A stretch of DNA of 6,299 nucleotides from positions 1 to 6,299 of the forward strand of contig JAUVKB010000130.1 in assembly GCA_030596405.1 (NCBI GenBank). Reading direction: 5' to 3'. This document shows, one piece after another, positions 1-6,298 of this stretch; the stretch's first letter is position 1; each line of letters begins with the position of its first letter. The translations under genes were made by a program, and so were the position numbers. This DNA comes from Deltaproteobacteria bacterium (lineage in GTDB: Bacteria; Desulfobacterota; Desulfobacteria; Desulfobacterales; JAUVKB01). Under the pieces are notes generated by a model. The model was not told the origin of the DNA, searched no databases, and saw only the letters and a list, made by a program, of their open reading frames with translations.

Positions 1-1
1 G

Positions 2-589
2 ACCGACGAAGTGTTGGATGAGGTTATAAGGGATGAGCCTTTTTACAAAAATTCCGGCGGGGGAATGACCGTTGGAGGTGGAGAACCGACCGTATCCTCA
101 AAATTCTTGCTGGAATTACTTGCAAAAGGAAAGGAAAAGGGGCTCCATATCTGTCTCGATACAAATTGTAACTCTTCATGGGAAATCTATAAAAAAACAC
201 TTCCATTTGTTGATATATATCTTGTCGACATCAAAAACATGGATAGTAAAAGACATGCCAAAGGTACGGGCGCCGGCAATGAAAGAATACTTGAAAACAT
301 CAAAAAACTCTCTGAAGCCGGAGCAACTATTAGAATACGTGTGCCTGTAATATATGATTTTAACGACTTTGACGAAAATTTTGAAATGATGGGAAAATTC
401 ATAAAGGATCTGCCCAATCCGGTTCTCGGTCTTGACCTTCTTCCATTCCACAATTGGTGTCAGGACAAATACAGGTGGCTCGGTATGGATTGGCCGCTTG
501 AGGATGAAGATTCAATGGATCCTTTAGAGGTCGAAGATTTTAAAGAAATTATTGAAAAATACGGCATTACATGTACTGTCGGAGGATAG
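2..589 (+). CDS. Glycyl-radical-enzyme activase (radical SAM), C-terminal part
   Basis: Activases of this family use S-adenosylmethionine and a [4Fe-4S] cluster to place the stable glycyl radical on a partner enzyme of the pyruvate formate-lyase/benzylsuccinate synthase superfamily. The reading frame is open to the left edge, so this is the last 195 residues of a protein normally about 300-350 long. The GTG at position 11 is internal and not the start. The radical-SAM CxxxCxxC cluster motif must lie upstream. Visible family marks are S-G-G-G-M-T-V-G-G-G-E-P at residues 18-29 of the fragment (the SAM-contacting GGEP motif), L-D-T-N-C near residue 50, a V-D-I-K-N-M-D strand followed by G-N-E-R-I-L-E-N, an R-I-R-V-P-V strand, and L-L-P-F-H...K-Y-x-x-L-G near the C-terminus. 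It precedes a MoxR/VWA/MoxR gene set on the same strand, as expected for a glycyl-radical-enzyme operon. Family assignment is firm. Which enzyme it activates (an alkyl- or arylalkylsuccinate synthase is plausible) cannot be read from this fragment. Confidence 0.9.
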   Translation, partial: TDEVLDEVIRDEPFYKNSGGGMTVGGGEPTVSSKFLLELLAKGKEKGLHICLDTNCNSSWEIYKKTLPFVDIYLVDIKNMDSKRHAKGTGAGNERILENIKKLSEAGATIRIRVPVIYDFNDFDENFEMMGKFIKDLPNPVLGLDLLPFHNWCQDKYRWLGMDWPLEDEDSMDPLEVEDFKEIIEKYGITCTVGG

Positions 590-616
590 CAAATTTAAAG
601 TAAATCTTTATTATTT

Positions 617-620
617 GGAG
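617..620 (+). promoter_or_regulatory. Ribosome binding site of the first MoxR gene
   Basis: GGAG lies 11 bases before the ATG at 632, slightly further than optimal. It is the only purine-rich Shine-Dalgarno-like stretch in the 42-base gap after the activase stop, which supports the ATG at 632 as the start. No convincing promoter or terminator is visible in this gap, so read-through from the activase gene is likely. Confidence 0.55.
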
Positions 621-631
621 TAAAAATCAAG

Positions 632-1483
632 ATGAGCAAAGACAATTCATTAAGTGATCTCCTTATCCCTGAAAAAGACCTGAACTATTTTTTATCAAAA
701 GAAATTATCAGCAATTTAGACCGGTTTAACGCCCTTGCAGCTAATACGCCTGTTAATTTACTGGTTGTAGGCAAGCAGGGATGTGGGAAATCGTCTATGG
801 TAAAACAATTTGCCGCCCGGCACAACAGACCTCTTGCCACTTTTCAAGTAGGCATTCTTTCGGAGCCCGGCCAGTTGTTCGGCGAACTCAGGTTAAAAGA
901 CGGGGAGACATATTACCAGCAGTTCTTATTCCCCCAGGCTATTACCACTCCCAACTGTGTAATCCATCTTGAAGAAATCAACCGGCCTGAGCATCCAAAA
1001 GCTCTAAATATGCTCTTTTCCATTTTAAGCGACGACCGTCAGGCATGGCTGGATGAGCTGGGATCTATAAGTGTAGCAAAGGGTGTTATTTTCTTTGCTA
1101 CACTCAACGAAGGCGAAGAATTCACCGGGACAGAGCTGCTCGATGCCGCCCTCAGAGACAGATTCTATGTTGTTTCCATGGATTATCTGCCGATGGATAT
1201 TGAAAAAGAGGTCTTGAAACGTAAAACCGGCGTAGGGGAAGAAGAAGCGCAGAACATTGTTTCTATTCTGAACAACTTGAGGCACAACACAAAAATGCCG
1301 ATTCCGGTTTCCACCAGGCATAGCCTGATGATTTCAAAACTGGTAAATGCCGGAGCAACCATCAAGGAGGCTTTAATTTTCAGCCTTCAAATGAGCAGAG
1401 AAGCTCTTGAAGCTATCCTCCTGACTGTACAGATAGAAATCGGCGAATCAGAGATATCAAAAAATGTCTATGAATTATATTGA
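632..1483 (+). CDS. MoxR-family AAA+ ATPase (BssE/TutH-like), paralogue 1
   Basis: A 283-residue cytoplasmic AAA+ ATPase of the MoxR group, full length for the family. Motifs seen: Walker A G-K-Q-G-C-G-K-S at residues 47-54; Walker B C-V-I-H-L-E-E-I-N-R at 109-118, with Glu where the first acidic residue is usually Asp; sensor 1 Asn159 in A-T-L-N-E-G; a G-T-E-L-L-D-A-A-L-R-D-R-F block with arginine-finger candidates Arg175 and Arg177; sensor 2 Arg229 in S-T-R-H. The C-terminal part forms the helical lid. MoxR ATPases typically form hexamers and work with a VWA-domain partner to remodel or load cofactors into a target enzyme; BssE/TutH is the MoxR member of benzylsuccinate synthase operons. 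The location directly after a glycyl-radical-enzyme activase and overlapping a VWA gene by 20 bases fits such a role. The target enzyme is not in the window, so the assignment to a particular hydrocarbon-activating system is inference. A second copy lies at 3192-4037. Confidence 0.92.
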   Translation: MSKDNSLSDLLIPEKDLNYFLSKEIISNLDRFNALAANTPVNLLVVGKQGCGKSSMVKQFAARHNRPLATFQVGILSEPGQLFGELRLKDGETYYQQFLFPQAITTPNCVIHLEEINRPEHPKALNMLFSILSDDRQAWLDELGSISVAKGVIFFATLNEGEEFTGTELLDAALRDRFYVVSMDYLPMDIEKEVLKRKTGVGEEEAQNIVSILNNLRHNTKMPIPVSTRHSLMISKLVNAGATIKEALIFSLQMSREALEAILLTVQIEIGESEISKNVYELY

Positions 1484-3176
1484 TCGGTTAACCATATATT
1501 GCATGCGTTCTCTAGACAATATATGGTCAAAACCGAGCTGGTATTTTAAAGGTTATTCAGACTACTGGCGGATAACCCGTTCTAATTCGGAATCGATTGA
1601 ACTGGCTCGTATATTGAGATCGTTGAGCACGGTTGTCGGTCATTTGGGCATGAACATAGGGCGCGTGGTATGGTCGGGTCAGGTCGATCCTGAACTTGAT
1701 CGAGGGTCAATAATACTGCCTCCCGAATTTGTTTTGGACGATTATCCTGTGCCTATAGGCAAGATGGATGTGCTGGTCGGAGTTACAATTCATGAAGCGC
1801 TTCGTCAAACCGAATGGAGCGAAAATGTATGGAGAGAAATACTCAATAAAAAAGAAGAAATCAATAAGCCGGCAAATTTTTATAAAAAAGATACCCTGTG
1901 GCAATTATATGCGGCCGGAGAAAATATCTATTTGGACAAAAGAGTGTCTGGAAATATTCTCGGCGACTATACTAAAAAAGCACGAAAGGCATTGATACCA
2001 AGCCCGATACGCAATCTTTCCCGCAACCCCGTCGCTTCGTGTCTTTTTGACATATGGGAACAAGCGGTACTCGATGACGCCGAGTTTCCGAATCTAAATC
2101 CTCTCTACTCGGAACCGCTGAATCGACTGTGCCAAAAAACGGATGGCCTTTTTCCGATTGCAGGTGACAAACAAAATTCAGTCATTCTTAGATCCAAAAA
2201 TAGAGCAGGTGTATATCTGGATATATGGGACGATATAGATCCTCTGATACAAGAATGGGAACGCGAACCGGCATCATACTTTGAAAAAGGCACAACAGAA
2301 CAAAGAGTCAAGAAAAAAAAGAGAAAAAAGAAAGACGCTGATAAAAAAAAGCAACAGATAAGCCAGGATGTATGGGATGAGATTGATTTGGAGCTCTCTG
2401 TTGGAGGCAGGGATCTTACCCCCTTGATTAAAAAAATATGTGATAATGATGATAAGGTTTTAAGAACAACCTTGTCTGATTTTACTATTCCTGCGTATGC
2501 AGAAACCGATCGGCAATTGGTAAGACGGCTAAAAAATGTTTTCCAATACTATGCCCAGAAGGTTAAAAAGACGAGCCGTGGCCTTGAAAGCGGTAAAATT
2601 GACAGAAGGAGATTATACCGAGCGCCGATTGATGGAAAATGTTTCAAGATAGATCAAATGCTTTCCGAGTTTGCATGGAATTTCAATGTCGTGGTCGATG
2701 CTTCCATGTCAATGGCCGGGTTTAAGTGGCGGGTTGTTGAGAACACAATGAGCGCTCTTTATAAATCGCTTGAAAGCTTTAAAAACAGCTTAAGGATATT
2801 CGGCTACTTTGAGTGGGACGGTGTCTGCGTTATATCCGAACTGCTGAGAAAAAGCATTCTTTATTCTATCGCACCATCAGGCCGCACACCTTCAGGTCAA
2901 GCAATTATTGCAGCGGCATTGCTTATGCCGAAAGAGACAAAAGGGAAAAAATTTATTCTCCACATTACAGATGGTGAATCTAATGCCGGTGTGGATGTCA
3001 AATATGCGTTAGACTATTGCAAAGAAGAAAAAATAGACATAATCACATTAGGTTGTGGTTATAAAGATAAGGATGTGCTTTTTAATCAATATGGGAAACA
3101 GCTCCAGTTTCTTGATACAATCGATGAACTTCCAAAAGCCATTGAGCGTTTGTTTCAAAGAATTCTCAAATATTAA
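1464..3176 (+). CDS. VWA-domain protein, partner of the MoxR ATPases (CobT/NorD-like)
   Basis: A 570-residue soluble protein with no signal peptide or membrane segment. The C-terminal VWA domain (about 405-570) has a complete metal-ion-dependent adhesion site: D-A-S-M-S at 412-416, Thr475 in S-G-R-T-P-S-G, and Asp503 in I-T-D-G-E-S-N. Just before it, S-G-K-I-D-R-R-R-L-Y-R-A (376-387) resembles the segment before the VWA domain in CobT/NorD-type proteins. A lysine-rich linker (283-296) separates this half from a poorly recognised N-terminal domain (about 1-270) containing T-I-H-E-A-L-R at 108-114. The family acts as substrate adaptor for MoxR AAA+ rings, so this is most likely the shared adaptor for the MoxR proteins on either side. 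The first ATG is at 1464, inside the end of the upstream ATPase gene, and a second in-frame ATG is at 1470. Neither has a good Shine-Dalgarno sequence, which suggests translational coupling to the upstream gene. VWA assignment is firm; the client is inferred. Confidence 0.88.
   Translation: MSMNYIDRLTIYCMRSLDNIWSKPSWYFKGYSDYWRITRSNSESIELARILRSLSTVVGHLGMNIGRVVWSGQVDPELDRGSIILPPEFVLDDYPVPIGKMDVLVGVTIHEALRQTEWSENVWREILNKKEEINKPANFYKKDTLWQLYAAGENIYLDKRVSGNILGDYTKKARKALIPSPIRNLSRNPVASCLFDIWEQAVLDDAEFPNLNPLYSEPLNRLCQKTDGLFPIAGDKQNSVILRSKNRAGVYLDIWDDIDPLIQEWEREPASYFEKGTTEQRVKKKKRKKKDADKKKQQISQDVWDEIDLELSVGGRDLTPLIKKICDNDDKVLRTTLSDFTIPAYAETDRQLVRRLKNVFQYYAQKVKKTSRGLESGKIDRRRLYRAPIDGKCFKIDQMLSEFAWNFNVVVDASMSMAGFKWRVVENTMSALYKSLESFKNSLRIFGYFEWDGVCVISELLRKSILYSIAPSGRTPSGQAIIAAALLMPKETKGKKFILHITDGESNAGVDVKYALDYCKEEKIDIITLGCGYKDKDVLFNQYGKQLQFLDTIDELPKAIERLFQRILKY
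1491..1527. repeat. Perfect 11-bp inverted repeat just inside the VWA gene
   Basis: ACCATATATTG at 1491-1501 is the exact reverse complement of CAATATATGGT at 1517-1527, with a 15-base loop. The loop contains TCTAGA at 1511-1516, and GCATGC spans the stem-loop border at 1501-1506. In RNA it could form an AU-rich 11-bp hairpin starting 8 bases after the stop codon of the first MoxR gene and 28 bases after the first ATG of the VWA gene. There is no U-tract after it, so it is not an intrinsic terminator. A regulatory role is possible but unproven. Confidence 0.5.
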
Positions 3177-3181
3177 CTGTC

Positions 3182-3185
3182 GGAG
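3182..3185 (+). promoter_or_regulatory. Ribosome binding site deciding a GTG start
   Basis: GGAG lies 6 bases before the GTG at 3192. An ATG at 3190 overlaps this GTG but is in another frame and reaches a stop after seven codons. The well-spaced GGAG and the match of the downstream protein to its paralogue support GTG 3192 as the true start. Confidence 0.65.
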
Positions 3186-3191
3186 AAAAAT

Positions 3192-4037
3192 GTGGAAAAA
3201 CACAAGCAATTAAGCACACCAACGCTGGATAGATATTTTTATTTGCCGGAGGAAATAATACGTGTTTTGGACAGTCTTGAGAAACTTTCAAGGGAACACC
3301 CCGTTAATATCCTTATCACAGGCCGCCAGGGCTGTGGGAAGTCGTCATTAATACGCCAGTTTGCAGCTTACTACAAGCGTCCTTTCGCAGTTTTTCAGAT
3401 AGGCCAGCTTTCCGAGCCCGGCCAGCTTTTTGGTGAGCACGCTCTAAAAGGAGGAGAAACCTATTACCAGGAATTCCTTTTCCCAAAAGCCATCACAACC
3501 CCCAACTGTGTTATACATCTGGAAGAAATCAATCGCTCCGAACATCCCAAGGCTCTTAATGAACTCTTTTCCGTCCTTTCCGAAGACAGGTCGATATGGG
3601 TTGATCAGCTTGGCCAGATTGGTGTGGTAGACGGCGTGGTCTTTTTCGCGAGCATGAATGAGGGAGAAGAATTCACCGGCACGGATTCTCTCGATGTTGC
3701 TTTGAGAGATAGGTTTTATATTATCCCGGTTGATTACCCATCGCCTGAAATAGAAAAAAAAATACTGGCAAATAAAACCGGCATCAGCGATAAAGAGGCA
3801 GCTCTTATACTTAAAGTGGTCGGTAATTTGAGAAGCGATCCCAATATTAATACAACTGTATCGGTACGTCACAGTTTGATGGTAGCAGAACTTATGGCTG
3901 CGGGAGCCTCTTTGAAAGAGGCTCTTGTTTACAGCCTTTCGATATCAAGAGACGTAATTGAAAGCATTCTATTATCTATTCATGTAGAAACACAAGAAAT
4001 CAGCACAAAATCCAACGAATACACATTATTCCTTTAA
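3192..4037 (+). CDS. MoxR-family AAA+ ATPase (BssE/TutH-like), paralogue 2
   Basis: A 281-residue MoxR AAA+ ATPase, starting at GTG 15 bases after the VWA gene. Motifs: Walker A G-R-Q-G-C-G-K-S at 44-51; Walker B C-V-I-H-L-E-E-I-N-R at 106-115, with the same Glu-Glu as the first copy; sensor 1 Asn156; arginine-finger candidates Arg172 and Arg174 in A-L-R-D-R-F; sensor 2 Arg226 in S-V-R-H. An ungapped hand alignment to the first copy over about 230 residues gives roughly 61% identity. The Walker B region is almost unchanged, while the N-terminal about 35 residues, the lid region and the C-terminal tail differ. Both copies keep all ATPase residues, so neither looks like a decaying duplicate. 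The two could form mixed rings or serve alternately with the single VWA adaptor, or handle two different clients. This is the last gene of the apparent activase operon; no terminator is visible after its stop. Confidence 0.92.
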   Translation: MEKHKQLSTPTLDRYFYLPEEIIRVLDSLEKLSREHPVNILITGRQGCGKSSLIRQFAAYYKRPFAVFQIGQLSEPGQLFGEHALKGGETYYQEFLFPKAITTPNCVIHLEEINRSEHPKALNELFSVLSEDRSIWVDQLGQIGVVDGVVFFASMNEGEEFTGTDSLDVALRDRFYIIPVDYPSPEIEKKILANKTGISDKEAALILKVVGNLRSDPNINTTVSVRHSLMVAELMAAGASLKEALVYSLSISRDVIESILLSIHVETQEISTKSNEYTLFL

Positions 4038-4089
4038 TAATTATAAATTTTAAATCATACAGGTTTTCAGATTGTTCCAACCAATAGAC

Positions 4090-4099
4090 GGGGGGAAAG
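4090..4099 (+). promoter_or_regulatory. Probable ribosome binding site of the secreted protein gene
   Basis: Six G residues followed by AAAG immediately precede the ATG at 4100. This is an atypical, G-rich Shine-Dalgarno sequence at short spacing. The 62-base gap before the gene is very AT-rich in its first third (TATAAA at 4042-4047), but no matching -35 box was found, so whether the gene has its own promoter is undecided. Confidence 0.45.
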
Positions 4100-5101
4100 A
4101 TGAAAACAATTATAGCAGGTATAATCTTTTCAGGCATGTTTTGCTTGTTTTGCGGCACGGCTTTTGCCGAAACGCTTTTTATTGAGGATTGGGAGGCAGG
4201 TATTGATCCGTTGAAGTGGGAAACCGCCGGCGATCCTCTTCCCGTCATATTTTCCTCCGGTCACAGCGGTAAAAATGCTCTTGACATTAATGGGGATGAG
4301 GTTTGCAACAGCGCTGTATGCACGGTGCAAAAATTTGATACCACCTGTGACCTTGTTGCTGATTTCTGGTTAAGGGGCAATTCATCCGGCATGACCGGCA
4401 TGACTATAACGGCCGGATTTACGACAGGGGATCTGCCGGCAATCCCATGTGAGCATGAAGGATATTATAAAACTTTTGTTTGTATCCAGATGATCTCGTC
4501 TTCTTTGGGGAAAGGGATCATTTATACTGTTAATGATGAATTCGTAAGGGAAGATTATTTTGAGGCCTACCCTGATGATGAGTGGCACAATTTCAGAATA
4601 GAGATCGCACCTGACGGGATAATCTCTTTTTACAGAGACGATACTCTGAAATATACAACAAGTACAAGAATTGACCTCTCTTATTATCCTTTAACACGAT
4701 TTCAGGCTGAAGGGAAAGCGACTTTCAAAGAGTATCCAATGTTAATTGACGATATTACCATCTCCACACAAGGGGTAAGCTGCATTCCTGATTATAATAG
4801 AGATGGCAATGTAGATATCACTGATCTGACGATCAAAGCCGAAGACGAGATTAACCGGTTTAAAAGCTGGATGTTACTATGCTGGAAACCTATGCGTGAC
4901 TGTGGCGATTACAATAATGACGGTATTGTAGACGAAATCGATATTATCGCAAAAACCGTCCATATGTTGAACGATTTTTTTAGCTGGTGTTATCAATGCT
5001 GGTTACCTGCCGTTATATCTCCAACAGGCGAAACGATAAAAGAAGCATTTGAAATTATGGGGAGCCTGAAAAAGGAGATAGAAAGAGAAGCCGGCTTGTG
5101 A
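4100..5101 (+). CDS. Secreted LamG/concanavalin-like protein with paired dockerin-like calcium repeats
   Basis: A 333-residue exported protein of unknown function. Residues 1-23 form a Sec signal peptide: Lys2, a hydrophobic core, and a likely cut after A-F-A at 21-23. No proper lipobox surrounds the cysteines at 15 and 18. Residues about 24-222 look like a beta-sandwich of the concanavalin/LamG type: F-I-E-D-W-E-x-G at the start, alternating strands, W-H-N-F-R-I-E at 162-168, and I-D-D-I-T-I near the end. Two gapless 34-residue repeats follow (231-264 and 270-303), each with a calcium loop D-Y-N-x-D-G-x-V-D-x-x-D, as in type I dockerins and EF-hands, and each ending in F-x-S-W-x-x-x-C-W-x-P. 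Ten cysteines in the mature part suggest disulfides and export. The last 30 residues look helical. No catalytic motif was recognised. A role in surface binding or carbohydrate recognition is plausible, and a link to the upstream operon is unproven. Confidence 0.85.
   Translation: MKTIIAGIIFSGMFCLFCGTAFAETLFIEDWEAGIDPLKWETAGDPLPVIFSSGHSGKNALDINGDEVCNSAVCTVQKFDTTCDLVADFWLRGNSSGMTGMTITAGFTTGDLPAIPCEHEGYYKTFVCIQMISSSLGKGIIYTVNDEFVREDYFEAYPDDEWHNFRIEIAPDGIISFYRDDTLKYTTSTRIDLSYYPLTRFQAEGKATFKEYPMLIDDITISTQGVSCIPDYNRDGNVDITDLTIKAEDEINRFKSWMLLCWKPMRDCGDYNNDGIVDEIDIIAKTVHMLNDFFSWCYQCWLPAVISPTGETIKEAFEIMGSLKKEIEREAGL
4790..4891 (+). repeat. Dockerin-like repeat 1 (coding)
   Basis: Encodes residues 231-264 of the secreted protein. 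Calcium-loop residues are Asp231, Asn233, Asp235, Gly236, Asp239 and Asp242, and the tail is F-K-S-W...C-W-K-P. It shares 16 of 34 residues with repeat 2 without gaps, by hand alignment. Confidence 0.8.
4907..5008 (+). repeat. Dockerin-like repeat 2 (coding)
   Basis: Encodes residues 270-303. Calcium-loop residues are Asp270, Asn272, Asp274, Gly275, Asp278 and Asp281, and the tail is F-F-S-W...C-W-L-P. Cys297 and Cys300 sit in the tail, whereas repeat 1 has only one cysteine there (Cys261). Confidence 0.8.
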
Positions 5102-5113
5102 TGACGTTTCTAT

Positions 5114-6298
5114 CTATGAGTCTTTAATAAACGGCTTAAATTTTATAGATTTGCCATCTGTCGATATTGCTATTGCCCCGTTGATGTCCGTTCGCAATAT
5201 CCTGCACCCCTGTTTTTCATACCGCCTTAAGACTGATGGATGTGGAAACTTAAAACGATTTTTCCAGCCGGATGATATTATCGCAAATTCCGGCGCTGTT
5301 TTTTCAAGAAAGAGTGCCGTGCTTGATGTTTTACTGCCGTGGTGGGGAACAACAAGCACCGTGCTTTTTAGTTCGCCGCCTTTAATTGCAACAAGTTCTC
5401 TTTCGGCTCTTGCCTGAATATCCCCTGCGAAAAGAAAAGATTTTGTCCCAAACAAAACCTTTATTACCATTGAATTATTGTTCAAATTGCGCCAGCTTTC
5501 CTTTTCCCGTTTATCGAGAAAATCTTTGGGCGGATATACTATTTTAATATCTACCCCGTTTATATCAAGTTTGCAGGGAATATCTTTAAAGTTGGGCATA
5601 CAAATATTATTTTTCTTTATAATTTTAATGAACCTTTTATAGCCGAAAGTATTTACAGCCTCATTATTGGTCCATACGTTTTTTACATGAAAATTTTCAG
5701 CGATATATAAAAGACCATTTAAGTGATCGCTGTTCGGATGAGAAAGAACAATCGTGTCCACAGTTTTGATTTTTTTGTGCCATAGAAAAGGCGCTACAAC
5801 CCTTGCTCCCATATCAAAAATCGAATTGTCGGCAAACCCTCCTCCATCTATCAAAAAAACCGTCCCTTTCGGAAATTCGAGAAGAGCCGCGCTCCCCTGG
5901 CCTACGTCAATTATCGTAACCCTTAGATCGTTATGCCAAAACCTGATGTTTAGCCAGTAACAGGCGTCGGCACACCCTGCAATAATTGTCACAACTGCAA
6001 CGATTATTGCGATTTTACGCGTGTTAAAGTCTGTTCTTTTATGTTTTTTGGGGGGTTGCAGGTCACCGGTATTTGGGCTTGAAACCGTATTTTGCCCGCC
6101 AAACTCTTTTATATTTAGAAGAGCCCAGCCAAGCAGGTAAAAACAGCAAATTTCAAAAAAAGAAGGTGTTATTACCTTTGAATAAACAAAGGGAAGCTTT
6201 GCAAATAATTTTACAATTTCACATGAATACGATAATACAAGAGAGCTTAAATTTATGCACCATGATGCTGCGCAAAGACTGACCGGATATATGAACAC
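5114..6298 (-). CDS. comEC: ComEC/Rec2-type DNA internalization protein, C-terminal part
   Basis: ComEC is the inner-membrane channel that brings single-stranded DNA into the cytoplasm during natural transformation. This fragment of 394 codons is the C-terminal end of a protein usually 700-800 residues long; the first codon in view is an internal GTG and the frame continues off the right edge. Hydrophobic segments at about 6-28, 48-62 and 96-116 are the last membrane helices of the competence domain. A metallo-beta-lactamase-fold domain follows from about 125: D-V-G-Q-G-S-A at 131-137, D-G-G-G at 151-154, the metal-binding S-H-P-N-S-D-H at 186-192, A-G-D at 291-293, and P-H-H-G-S at 318-322. 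These are the conserved marks of the ComEC C-terminal domain, thought to act as a nuclease on the non-transported strand, and none is missing. It converges on the upstream secreted-protein gene. Presence of comEC alone does not prove competence. Confidence 0.9.
   Translation of the reverse strand: MFIYPVSLCAASWCINLSSLVLSYSCEIVKLFAKLPFVYSKVITPSFFEICCFYLLGWALLNIKEFGGQNTVSSPNTGDLQPPKKHKRTDFNTRKIAIIVAVVTIIAGCADACYWLNIRFWHNDLRVTIIDVGQGSAALLEFPKGTVFLIDGGGFADNSIFDMGARVVAPFLWHKKIKTVDTIVLSHPNSDHLNGLLYIAENFHVKNVWTNNEAVNTFGYKRFIKIIKKNNICMPNFKDIPCKLDINGVDIKIVYPPKDFLDKREKESWRNLNNNSMVIKVLFGTKSFLFAGDIQARAERELVAIKGGELKSTVLVVPHHGSKTSSTALFLEKTAPEFAIISSGWKNRFKFPHPSVLRRYEKQGCRILRTDINGAIAISTDGKSIKFKPFIKDS

Noticed and set aside
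575..584. The ten bases ACTGTCGGAG at the activase end recur exactly at 3176-3185 before the second MoxR gene.
   Set aside because: It could be a trace of the duplication, but the flanks do not match, one copy is coding and the other is a ribosome binding site, and a 10-base match in 6.3 kb is near chance level.
3444..3872. 142-codon open frame on the minus strand across the second MoxR gene.
   Set aside because: It lies opposite strongly conserved ATPase motifs, its translation resembles no family I know, and it is a shadow of the real gene.
4038..4099. Possible promoter with TATAAA at 4042-4047 before the secreted-protein gene.
   Set aside because: No credible -35 hexamer at 16-18 bases upstream, and AT-rich DNA gives such boxes by chance.
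4142..4155. Lipoprotein signal at the cysteines of the secreted protein leader.
   Set aside because: The residues before Cys15 and Cys18 do not fit the lipobox, while A-F-A at 21-23 is a good signal peptidase I site.
4386..4403. Tandem repeat of CCGGCATGA (two copies).
   Set aside because: Only two 9-base units, in frame within a coding region and encoding repeated G-M-T; no sign of a functional repeat array.
5088..5097. Palindrome AAGCCGGCTT near the end of the secreted-protein gene as a terminator.
   Set aside because: It has no loop and no following T-tract, and it is inside the coding sequence.
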